DNA of 63,881 nt from Occallatibacter sp. (GTDB taxonomy: Bacteria; Acidobacteriota; Terriglobia; Terriglobales; Acidobacteriaceae). The DNA lies in contig JARLFZ010000008.1 in the NCBI GenBank assembly GCA_031296305.1, positions 1-63,881 on the forward strand, read 5' to 3'. A program made the translations under genes and the position numbers. Each line of letters starts with the position of its first letter. Position 1 is the first letter of the stretch. Under the pieces are notes generated by a model. The model ran no database searches. It saw only the letters and a program-made list of their open reading frames with translations, and was not told the DNA's origin. This document shows positions 33,699 to 40,894 of the stretch, in pieces.

Positions 33699-33714
33699 AG
33701 TGAGCTAAATCACA
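33699..33714. promoter_or_regulatory. CRP-like half-site pair upstream of ccmE
   Basis: AGTGA-GCTAAA-TCACA matches the CRP-type consensus TGTGA-N6-TCACA at 9 of 10 positions, centred 71 bp before the ccmE ATG. A CRP/FNR-family regulator would be a natural controller of cytochrome c maturation. The match could be chance. Confidence 0.4.
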
Positions 33715-33777
33715 TCCCCACCCCCGCCCAGCGGTTGACCATGGGGATGCAGCCCCGTATCGTAAAAAGAGGTCATC

Positions 33778-34296
33778 ATGAAGGTTTCTCCCAACACTCT
33801 GCGCGTCAGCATCGCCGTCGCCGTCATCCTCGGCACCATCGGCTGGCTGGCCTATTCAGGCTACAGTTCCAGCAAGAGCTATTACGTCACCATTGCCCAG
33901 TTGGGCGGAATGGGCGACAAGGCGTATCACAGCAATCTCCGCGTTGAGGGATTCGTCGAGCCGGGCTCGATCGAGCGCCACGGCCCGCACGTTGAATTCG
34001 TACTCAATGAATACGAAAGCCACTCGCCCAAAGCCCCAGGCGGACGCCTCCTGAAGGTGAGCTACAAGGGATCGGAACCGCCGCCTGACACCTTCAAGGA
34101 CGATTCGCAGGCGCTGGCGATGGGCACTTATGGCCGCGACGGCGTGTTTCATGCCACGGTGCTTCAGGCCAAGTGCGCCAGCAAGTACGCGCCTGCTCAG
34201 CCCGGCGCGCAGCCGCCCGCGCCAGCTGCTACCAAGCCGGCCAGCGCATCGAACACCGCGCCCCCTCCCTTCTCAACGCAAACCGCTACCAACTGA
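33778..34296 (+). CDS. ccmE: CcmE haem chaperone, Cys (CxxxY) variant
   Basis: 172 residues. One N-terminal membrane helix (VSIAVAVILGTIGWLAYSGY) anchors a periplasmic OB-fold domain. CcmE carries haem between the CcmABCD exporter and cytochrome c lyase. In E. coli haem is bound by His in VLAKHDENY; here the same place reads LQAKCASKY (about residue 131), so Cys replaces His. Such CxxxY CcmE forms are known from sulfate reducers and archaea. The tail is Pro/Ala-rich. It opens the ccmE-ccmA-ybaK-ccmB operon; ccmA follows after 13 nt. Confidence 0.88.
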   Translation: MKVSPNTLRVSIAVAVILGTIGWLAYSGYSSSKSYYVTIAQLGGMGDKAYHSNLRVEGFVEPGSIERHGPHVEFVLNEYESHSPKAPGGRLLKVSYKGSEPPPDTFKDDSQALAMGTYGRDGVFHATVLQAKCASKYAPAQPGAQPPAPAATKPASASNTAPPPFSTQTATN

Positions 34297-34309
34297 TCGC
34301 GAACGCATC

Positions 34310-35011
34310 ATGACAGCGAAAGCATCGGGCACCGAACCGACGGAGCATTACGCCAGGGTCAATATTTGCGCTCGGCTCCAGCAAGTGTCCAAGCTGTTCG
34401 GCAGCTTTGCCGCGTTGCGTCAGGTCACGGTGGACCTCGAACCCGGCCGCTGTTATGTGCTGCTCGGCGAGAACGGCGCAGGCAAATCCACGCTGCTGCG
34501 CATCCTGGCAGGATTGCTGCGTCCGAGCTACGGCAAGGTGCGCGTCTTTGGCGACTCAGGACCGCAGCAGGAACGCGCGCGCATCGGCTACATGAGCCAT
34601 GCGCCCATGCTTTATGACGAGCTCACGGCCCAGGAAAACCTGCGCTATTTCGCCAGCCTCTATCCGGGCCGCAACTGCCTCGCGCCTGCCGACGCACTGC
34701 GCCAGGTGGGACTCGATCCTGAGTTGAAGCGGCCTTTCGGCCAATATTCGCAGGGCATGCGGCAGCGCACTTCGCTTGCGCGCGTGCTCGTGCCTTCGCC
34801 GGAGTTGCTGTTGCTCGACGAACCATTTTCAAACATGGATGTGGAGAGCGCGCGGCAGATGGTTGAATTGCTGGCTCGCTTCCGCCAAAGCGATCGCACC
34901 ATCGTTCTAACTACACATCAGCGCGATCTCGCCGCTCCCATCGCCGACTGGGTACTCACACTCCGTGCCGGCTGCGTCGCTTCCTTCGAGCCGGGGAGGC
35001 CGACGCTATGA
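34310..35011 (+). CDS. ccmA: Haem exporter ATP-binding protein CcmA
   Basis: 233 residues, an ABC ATPase: Walker A GENGAGKSTLLRILAG, signature YSQGMRQRTSLAR, Walker B LLLLDEPFSNMD, and switch His in VLTTHQRDL. CcmA-type order and a linked CcmB identify it as the cytochrome c maturation ATPase, which drives release of haem-loaded CcmE. The N-terminal 20 residues are extra. It overlaps ybaK by 4 nt (ATGA). Confidence 0.9.
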   Translation: MTAKASGTEPTEHYARVNICARLQQVSKLFGSFAALRQVTVDLEPGRCYVLLGENGAGKSTLLRILAGLLRPSYGKVRVFGDSGPQQERARIGYMSHAPMLYDELTAQENLRYFASLYPGRNCLAPADALRQVGLDPELKRPFGQYSQGMRQRTSLARVLVPSPELLLLDEPFSNMDVESARQMVELLARFRQSDRTIVLTTHQRDLAAPIADWVLTLRAGCVASFEPGRPTL

Positions 35012-35544
35012 AGACCAACGGCGCACGCTTTCTTGAGTCTCTCGGCATCGCATTTGAATTGCGCGAGTATGAGGTCGATCCTGACGATCTGACTGCTATC
35101 ACGGTTGCAAAGAAGATCGGCATGCCGGCGGAACAGGTTTTCAAAACGTTGCTCACAACAACTGGCGCAGGTGATTATGTTTTCGCTGTGATTCCTGGCG
35201 ACTCCGAACTCGACTTTAAAAAACTCGCACGCGCCGCAGGTTGGCGCAAAGCGGAAATGGCTACGCTCAAAGATGTGCAGCCGCTCACTGGCTATATTCG
35301 CGGCGGCGTTACGGTGTTCGGCGCGAAAAAGCCTTATCCAGTGTTCGTTGATGAAACGATCATCCTCTTCGATCGCATCAGCGTTTCCGCGGGAACGCGC
35401 GGCACACAACTGATCCTCGCTCCTGACGATTACCTGCGCGCCGCAGCCGCTTTCGGCGAGCCTGTGCAGACTGTCGATCTAACGAAAGACACGAAGCCTC
35501 CCACAACGGAGGGCCGCGCAAAGCCGCCGGAGGCACAAACATGA
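35008..35544 (+). CDS. ybaK: YbaK/EbsC-type Cys-tRNA deacylase within the ccm operon
   Basis: 178 residues, YbaK family. It hydrolyses mischarged Cys-tRNA(Pro) in trans. Features are GIAFELREYEVDPDDLTAI, KIGMPAEQVFKTLLT with the catalytic Lys in the FKTL motif, and TGYIRGGVTVFGAKKPYPVF then IRGTQL-like ISVSAGTRGTQLILAP. A basic tail (VDLTKDTKPPTTEGRAKPPE) is extra. It overlaps both ccmA (4 nt) and ccmB (4 nt), so it is fully embedded in the operon. The reason for that is unknown. Confidence 0.9.
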   Translation: MKTNGARFLESLGIAFELREYEVDPDDLTAITVAKKIGMPAEQVFKTLLTTTGAGDYVFAVIPGDSELDFKKLARAAGWRKAEMATLKDVQPLTGYIRGGVTVFGAKKPYPVFVDETIILFDRISVSAGTRGTQLILAPDDYLRAAAAFGEPVQTVDLTKDTKPPTTEGRAKPPEAQT

Positions 35545-36209
35545 CGCGCGCTCTCTGGACGCATCTCAGCAAGGATCTGCGCATCGAGTGGCGCTCGCTC
35601 GACGCGATGATCTCCATGCTTTTTTTCTCCGGACTGGTAGTGGTGCTGTTCTCGATCGCCTTCGATCCGCGCGGAGAATTCTCTCAGCAGATCTCCGGCG
35701 GCGTGCTTTGCGTGGCCACCATGTTCGCTTCGGTTAGCGCGCTGAATCAGGCATGGGCGCGCGAAATCCGGCATCAGGTAATGGACGCGCAACGCATGGT
35801 TCCCGCGCCGGGAGCGGAACTTTTCTTGGCCAAGGCCATCGCGAATTTTCTCTTCGTCACTATCGTGCAGGTGATTCTGGCGCCGTTCTTTTTCGTGTTC
35901 TATAACCTGCACATCGCGGGCAACGCGTGGCTGCTGGCGCTGGTGCTGCCGCTGGGCACGTGGGCTCTGGTCGGCAACGGAGTTTTCTTCGCCGCGCTCT
36001 CCATGAGCAGCCGCAATCGCGAGCTGCTGCTGTCGCTCATTCTCTTTCCCATCTTCATTCCTGCGCTGCTCGCCATGGTGCAATCCACCACCGCGATCTT
36101 CACCGGCGACAGCGATCCAATGCTGTGGATCAAGATGCTGGTCGGCTACGACATCATCTTCACGACCGCGAGCCTGTTGCTCTTCGACACCATCTTCCAC
36201 GCGGAGTGA
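35541..36209 (+). CDS. ccmB: Haem exporter membrane protein CcmB
   Basis: 222 residues with about six membrane helices. CcmB family signature: LSKDLRIEWRSLDAMISMLF, WARERIRHQ-like ALNQAWAREIRHQVMDAQRM, LFLAKAIANFLFVTIVQVIL and GNGVFFAALSMSSRNRELLL. It forms the membrane channel with CcmA and CcmC. No ccmC, ccmD, ccmF or ccmH follows; the next 520 bp hold no gene, so the rest of the system is elsewhere or lost. Confidence 0.93.
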   Translation: MTRALWTHLSKDLRIEWRSLDAMISMLFFSGLVVVLFSIAFDPRGEFSQQISGGVLCVATMFASVSALNQAWAREIRHQVMDAQRMVPAPGAELFLAKAIANFLFVTIVQVILAPFFFVFYNLHIAGNAWLLALVLPLGTWALVGNGVFFAALSMSSRNRELLLSLILFPIFIPALLAMVQSTTAIFTGDSDPMLWIKMLVGYDIIFTTASLLLFDTIFHAE

Positions 36210-36730
36210 GAAGGCGGCTCCTAGCTGCTAGCTCTCAGCGATGCGGTGAACGGAGTGCGCTTCCGAGAATCCGCGATCGCGCGGAACTCCGCGGACAAAA
36301 CTGCGTTTTTTGTGTGCTGGGTTGAGGGGCTCGTTAAGTTCAATAGAATCAAAGAAAATGTCCGTTTTTCTGCTGCCGAAGAGGGGTCAAACGTTCGCTG
36401 GGGAGCTGCCGATTACCCCCGGAATGTTCGCCTGGGGCTTCGTGATTTTTTGAGACAAGTTGATCAGAATTGCGCGCATTTAAGGTGCGCGTGAAACGAG
36501 AATTTCGCGAATCAGCGCGCGCGTGAAAACAGAATTTCGCATAAGCACGTCCCTTTTCAAGCAAAGTCGACGGCATTCTTTGAAACTTCTTGACAATCGC
36601 TTTCGGGGCGGAGAATCTTTCCCTGTCTCTCTTCCCCGCACACGGAGACATATTTCCAAATTCCTCGTCCGCGCAACTTCCCGTTGGTCTGGGCTCCGGG
36701 GGCCCGGTTTCGATTTCGTCGGAGGTTCAG
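36210..36730. other. Intergenic region, 521 bp, with a 22-bp direct repeat
   Basis: No supported gene. 36487-36508 and 36519-36540 are direct copies, 20 of 22 bases identical, 32 bp apart; each reads GCGCGTGAAA, four variable bases, then AATTTCGC-type sequence. Only the GGAGG at 36721-36725 of the next gene is a clear signal. Confidence 0.6.
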
Positions 36731-38641
36731 ATGCACCGCAGAGCACTACGAATCATGATGGTTGCGCTGGCTGTTGCCGCGGCTGGTGTGGGCGGGGCGC
36801 TTGTAGCCGCGCAGGAGATCAAGGTCAATGTGACCTACGTTTGCAACGGTGAGCGCATCGTGATCGACAACTGCAACATGCGCGATACATCGGACACGTC
36901 GACGTGCATGGTGGGGCATCCGGATACGGTTTTGGCGAACGGGTTGATGAAGTATACCTACGAGACGCGCGGGAATTTGAAGAAGCTGCTGCCTACATGC
37001 AAGCAGCCCACCGCACAGGAACTTGCACGCGAAGAGGCCTTCAAAAAAAAGCAGCAGCAAATTTACGACGAAAACGTGGCCAAGGCCAATCCGCAGCCGG
37101 CCGCGCAGACGCCGCAGGCTGGCGGGAGCGGTGGGGCGGGCAATCCGGCCGGGGTGACGCCGCCGAAGAATGCGGAGGAGCGGGCGCTGCGGCGCTGCGT
37201 TTCTTCCGGCAGGCCTGCTTCTACCTGCACTGGCAATGGGCTGCTGGGCGCGTTCACGCAGATGGTTTCGCAGGTGCTACCGGGGGCGGACAAGCAACCA
37301 GCGCCCGGGCCCAACATGGCGGGCGTGTTTGTGGGCGCGGGCGGATGGCGGCTGGACTTTATTGACGGGGGCGTGCTGGTGAATTGCGCGGGGCTTTCGC
37401 CGAACCAGGAGAGCTACGCGCTGGACTTGAAAAACGGCCACGCCACGCTGACCATCGCAACTACGCCGCGGCCACTGGTGCTGGCGGTGCATGGAGATGG
37501 AACCATTGCCGGGCCGCCGGGTCCTGTGACGATTGACGGCGTGATTGCCGCGGGCTATGTGAGCGGGGCCGCGGGAACGGGAGCCACGCAGAAGGATCAA
37601 TACGGCAACCTTTACGACCCGGCGGGAAATCGCGTGCCAGGAAACGCCAACAACGGCTATACCCAGTTCGCCCCGAAACGCGTGACGTGCTCGGCCATCA
37701 ATTTGACTTCGAAGGGCGCGGGCGTGGGCGTGCAGACGATGGAAACGGATTTGCTGAAATCGATGGTGGGCGGGGACAAGGGGCCTGCGACGCCGCGGGG
37801 GATCCGCATGCACGGGATTTTTGCCGCGCCCACCGGTTTCAGCGTGCAGTTCTTTCCGGAATCGGTGATTCTGGGCTGCGGGCCTGACGCGGCGCGCGCT
37901 TATCCCTACACGGTGGAGGTGGGCGCAGGCGGGGCGGTGGTGAAAATTGCCGCGGCGGATCACCCGCTGACGCTGGCTTTCAGAGCCGATGGATCGCTCG
38001 ACCCCGGCTCGACCGGCCCTTACCAGGTGCATGGGCGCATTGTGACTGGGCAGGACGATAACGACGACTTCACCTTCGCACCCATGGAGATGACCTGCAA
38101 ACTGGGCGTGATGACGCCGAGCCAGCAGATTCCTGCGAGCGGTGGAGGGCCGGCGATGATGAACGCGGGGGGCGGGAGCGCGAGTCCTGCGGGTGGTGGC
38201 GGGCTTTCCACTCCCGCTGCGCCACTGGGGAATGCGGTTTTATCGGTGATTCCCGGACTTGCGGCGCAGCCGGGCGCGCTGAATCCGTTGGCGGGGCATC
38301 CTTATGTGCTGCTGCGCTCGAGCTACGCGGACGCAATTGCGAGTGCAGGCGTGCCGGTGCCGCCGGGTGTGTCGCCCTATATGTATATGGGTACGGCGTG
38401 CGGCAATCGAACGCCCGATTGCCAAAAGATGATGAATGCGATTAATGCGGATGCCGCATCGGCGGTGCGCGCTGACGCCAACGGCAGAGGCACGTTGCCG
38501 GGCGTGCCTCCGGGCGTTTATTACCTGATGATTTCGACGCGGTACAACAACCAGGCTCTGGTTTGGGACCGGGCGATCGAGCTAAGGGCGGGAACAAACT
38601 CGGTGACGCTCAGCCTTAGCAACGCAACCGCGATCAAGTGA
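36731..38641 (+). CDS. Large secreted protein with internal duplication
   Basis: 636 residues from ATG 36731 (GGAGG 6 nt upstream), with a signal peptide (IMMVALAVAAAGVGGALVAA). The N-terminal part has several Cys (VTYVCNGERIVIDNCNMRD, TSTCMVGHPD). Two related beta domains follow: one near residues 200-330 (NMAGVFVGAGGWRLDFIDGG, RPLVLAVHGDGTIAGPPGP) and one near 350-460 (MHGIFAAPTGFSVQFFPESV, HPLTLAFRADGSLDPGSTG). The C-terminal 130 residues (GHPYVLLRSSYADAIASAGV; LPGVPPGVYYLMISTRYNNQ) resemble a carboxypeptidase-regulatory-like fold. The function is unknown; probably exported and modular. Confidence 0.75.
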   Translation: MHRRALRIMMVALAVAAAGVGGALVAAQEIKVNVTYVCNGERIVIDNCNMRDTSDTSTCMVGHPDTVLANGLMKYTYETRGNLKKLLPTCKQPTAQELAREEAFKKKQQQIYDENVAKANPQPAAQTPQAGGSGGAGNPAGVTPPKNAEERALRRCVSSGRPASTCTGNGLLGAFTQMVSQVLPGADKQPAPGPNMAGVFVGAGGWRLDFIDGGVLVNCAGLSPNQESYALDLKNGHATLTIATTPRPLVLAVHGDGTIAGPPGPVTIDGVIAAGYVSGAAGTGATQKDQYGNLYDPAGNRVPGNANNGYTQFAPKRVTCSAINLTSKGAGVGVQTMETDLLKSMVGGDKGPATPRGIRMHGIFAAPTGFSVQFFPESVILGCGPDAARAYPYTVEVGAGGAVVKIAAADHPLTLAFRADGSLDPGSTGPYQVHGRIVTGQDDNDDFTFAPMEMTCKLGVMTPSQQIPASGGGPAMMNAGGGSASPAGGGGLSTPAAPLGNAVLSVIPGLAAQPGALNPLAGHPYVLLRSSYADAIASAGVPVPPGVSPYMYMGTACGNRTPDCQKMMNAINADAASAVRADANGRGTLPGVPPGVYYLMISTRYNNQALVWDRAIELRAGTNSVTLSLSNATAIK

Positions 38642-38723
38642 AACGAGTGTGATTGCGAGTGTCGGTGTGTACTCGCGAACGCGATTCCAGAATAAGCTTA
38701 GACAGCGTTTGTGATTCCATCAT

Positions 38724-38757
38724 CCCCGGTCCCCAAGGGCGAGGGACCGGGGGCACC
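38724..38757. repeat. GC-rich hairpin between convergent genes, possible CCCACCC-family copy
   Basis: CCCCGGTCCC (38724-38733) pairs perfectly with GGGACCGGGG (38743-38752) and is followed by GGCACCCAA. The 'GGGGCACCC' ending recalls the family copies at 44382 and 45632. There is no T-tract. It may block read-through between the secreted protein gene and moaC. Confidence 0.45.
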
Positions 38758-38798
38758 CAAATGGGTATAGCAGTGATGAAAGGGCTCTAGTCACTCAT

Positions 38799-39278
38799 TC
38801 ACTGTTTCTCTCTGCGAAAATCGCCGCTCTTGCCGCCGGATTTTGCTTCGAGGCGGATTTCGCGGATGACGATGGATTTGTCGAGAGCCTTGGTCATGTC
38901 GTAGACGGTGAGCGCGGCGACAGCGGCGGCGGTGAGGGCTTCCATTTCAACGCCGGTTGGTCCGACTGTGGACGCGGTGGCTGTAATACGCACGCCGTCG
39001 GCGACGAGTCCGGTCTGCACGTCGATGTGCGTGAGGGCGAGCGGATGGCACATGGGAATCAGCTCGGCGGTACGCTTGGCGGCCTGGATTCCGGCGATGC
39101 GGGCGACTTCAAGGGGATTGCCTTTGGGGTTGCTGGGCAGCGCGAAGATGACTTTGGCGGAGAGCGCAACGAAGGCCGAAGCGGTGGCGGTGCGGCGCGT
39201 GGGCGGCTTGGCGCCGACGTCGACCATGGCGGCGCGGCCAGATGCGGTGAAGTGCGATAGTTTCGCGGGCTTGGGCAT
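38799..39278 (-). CDS. moaC: Cyclic pyranopterin monophosphate synthase MoaC
   Basis: 159 residues, standard length. With MoaA it converts GTP-derived 3',8-cH2GTP to cyclic pyranopterin monophosphate in molybdopterin synthesis. Diagnostic segments are [40 protein letters not shown] with the catalytic region, [20 protein letters not shown] and [28 protein letters not shown] lies before the ATG. It is on the same strand as moeA, 203 bp apart with a repeat between. Confidence 0.96.
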   Translation of the reverse strand: MPKPAKLSHFTASGRAAMVDVGAKPPTRRTATASAFVALSAKVIFALPSNPKGNPLEVARIAGIQAAKRTAELIPMCHPLALTHIDVQTGLVADGVRITATASTVGPTGVEMEALTAAAVAALTVYDMTKALDKSIVIREIRLEAKSGGKSGDFRREKQ

Positions 39279-39298
39279 GAGAGTCCTCTCGAAAATCT

Positions 39299-39365
39299 TC
39301 CCTCAGGGGCTAAAGCCCCCAAATCATTTAGTGGCATTTTACGGCGCGAGTAAACTCGCGCCCTG
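39299..39365 (+). repeat. TAAA-loop hairpin element, copy 1
   Basis: Two hairpins in a row: GGGGC-TAAA-GCCCC (39306-39319) and GGCGCGAG-TAAA-CTCGCGCC (39343-39362), both with a TAAA tetraloop, preceded by CCCTCA. The second member is at 47002-47090. A reading frame through it would give QGLKPP. Confidence 0.7.
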
Positions 39366-39480
39366 ATACAAAACAAAACGCGCAAGTGGTTTTTCAAAAG
39401 CCTGTGAACCCGCGCTCTGATGCAAAGCATTACGCCTAGCGAATTTTTCGGCGGCCCCAAAGGTCGTGCCGTTTCAAAAC

Positions 39481-40788
39481 TCAGAGCAGAAGAATGTTGA
39501 CGGTTGTGCCTGCGTGGAGTGAGTCGGAATCGTCGGGCACGACCAGGTAGCAGTTGGCGAGCGCCATGGCGGCTAGGTCGCCAGAACCTTGCCATGCTAC
39601 GAGCTTCACTTTGGGCACGGGGCCGCTGAACGTGCATGCGGCGGGGAGAAAGCGGGTGAGGCCGGGCTTCGCCTTGACGTCGGCGGCGAGGCGGGCGAAA
39701 GCGAAGCGGGGGCCGAAATCGCGCCGGCCGGCTAGCGCGGCCAGGATCGGCGCGGCGAAAAGTTGAAAGGTGACGGCGGAGGAGACGGGATTTCCCGGAA
39801 GCCCGAAGCACCAGCACTTCGTGCCGTTCTGGTTTTGGTTGGGGCCAGTGGTGCAGGGCAGTTCTGCAAAGACCAGCGGCTTGCCGGGCTGGATGCGCAC
39901 GCCGGTGAAGTGGAAGCGGGCCCCCTGGCGGGCGAGGGCGGGTTCGACGAGATCAAATTTCCCCGCCGACACACCGCCGGTGATGAGCAGAAGGTCGGCG
40001 GCGGAGGCGCGGGCTAGCGCGGTGTCGAGAGACTTGTCGGTGTCGCGCGCGATGGGCAGAATCCAGGGCTGGCCGCCCGCGGCAGAAACCATTGCGGCCA
40101 GCATGGCGGCGCTGGAGTTGCGAATCTGGCCGGGCTTGGGCTTGGCGGCGATGGGCACTATCTCGTCGCCGGTGGAGAGAATGGCCACGCGGGGCTTGGC
40201 GTAGACCGCGAGATCCGTGCAGCCGCAGGACGCGGCTAGAGCAATCTGCGCAGCGCCGATCAGGGTTCCGGCAGGCAGCAACGCGGCGCCTTTGTGGGCC
40301 TGCGCGCCGCGGAGCACGATGTTTTCGCCTGGCTTGATGATGCGGGGCGGCGAGAGGCGGATGGTGGGCGCGGAGGCTGCGCCGGCGGACTCGATGTGGG
40401 CGAATTCCACGTGCTCTAGCATGATGACTGCGTCGGCGCCGCGAGGGACGGGCGCGCCGGTCATGATTTCCCAGACGGCGCCGCGCGGCAGCGGACCCGA
40501 GGGAGGGTCGCCGGCGCGGGTTGAGCCTGCGATGGCGAGCGGACGATGCGCAGAGGCTTCAGCGGCGCGGCAGGCGAAACCGTCGCGCGTGGAGCGAGCG
40601 AAAGGGGGCTGGTCCGTGTCGGCGCGAAGTGATTCGGCGAGAACGCGTCCGGCGGCGGAGGCCAACGTCACGCGCTCCGCTGCGGGCTTGCTGCGCGCAA
40701 GGCGCTGGGCGCGTTTGGCCACGAAGGCTGCGGCTTCGGCGTAGGTGAGCAAGGCGTTGTTCGACTTTCGGGTCGACATTCGGGCCAT
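39481..40788 (-). CDS. moeA: Molybdopterin molybdenumtransferase MoeA with repeat insert
   Basis: 435 residues. It inserts molybdate into adenylylated molybdopterin. Key parts are PPFARSTRDGFACRAAEASA, WEIMTGAPVPRGADAVIMLE, RVAILSTGDEIVPIAAKPKP, LLITGGVSAGKFDLVEPALA and CFGLPGNPVSSAVTFQLFAA. Residues about 313-328 (TGPNQNQNGTKCW) are extra relative to normal MoeA, which runs straight into the FGLPGNPVS motif; they are encoded by the palindromic repeat at 39811-39838. There is no good ribosome site; ATG at M4 is an alternative. It stands with moaC on the same strand. Confidence 0.94.
   Translation of the reverse strand: MARMSTRKSNNALLTYAEAAAFVAKRAQRLARSKPAAERVTLASAAGRVLAESLRADTDQPPFARSTRDGFACRAAEASAHRPLAIAGSTRAGDPPSGPLPRGAVWEIMTGAPVPRGADAVIMLEHVEFAHIESAGAASAPTIRLSPPRIIKPGENIVLRGAQAHKGAALLPAGTLIGAAQIALAASCGCTDLAVYAKPRVAILSTGDEIVPIAAKPKPGQIRNSSAAMLAAMVSAAGGQPWILPIARDTDKSLDTALARASAADLLLITGGVSAGKFDLVEPALARQGARFHFTGVRIQPGKPLVFAELPCTTGPNQNQNGTKCWCFGLPGNPVSSAVTFQLFAAPILAALAGRRDFGPRFAFARLAADVKAKPGLTRFLPAACTFSGPVPKVKLVAWQGSGDLAAMALANCYLVVPDDSDSLHAGTTVNILLL
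39811..39838 (-). repeat. Dispersed palindrome, NQNGTK type, copy in moeA
   Basis: Minus strand: CCAAAACCAGAACGG then CACGAAGTGCTGG. It forms CGGCAC-GAA-GTGCTG with one G:T pair. It matches the phzF copy (17043-17070) at 25 of 28 bases, and the changes keep the stem. In both genes it is in the same reading frame, giving QNQNGTK. Confidence 0.75.
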
Positions 40789-40824
40789 GGAATGGATTGT
40801 AGAGCGTTGCGGCGCGATAGCAAT

Positions 40825-40873
40825 GTGCGGGCCGGGAGGCCCGCACGACAGCCGGTCTGGAGACCGGCGCTAC
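40825..40873 (+). repeat. Two-hairpin dispersed element, copy 1
   Basis: First hairpin GTGCGGGCC-GGGA-GGCCCGCAC (40825-40846), 9 bp. Linker GACA. Second hairpin GCCGGTC-TGGA-GACCGGC (40851-40868), then GCTAC. It lies between moeA and the TPR gene, outside coding sequence. Confidence 0.85.
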
Positions 40874-40894
40874 TTCGCGAGCGGGTGGCGCTAA

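Noticed and set aside
33735..33763. Sigma-70 promoter TTGACC-N17-TATCGT for ccmE
   Set aside because: Spacing is good, but the predicted start would fall inside the ribosome site just before the ATG, so it cannot be the main promoter.
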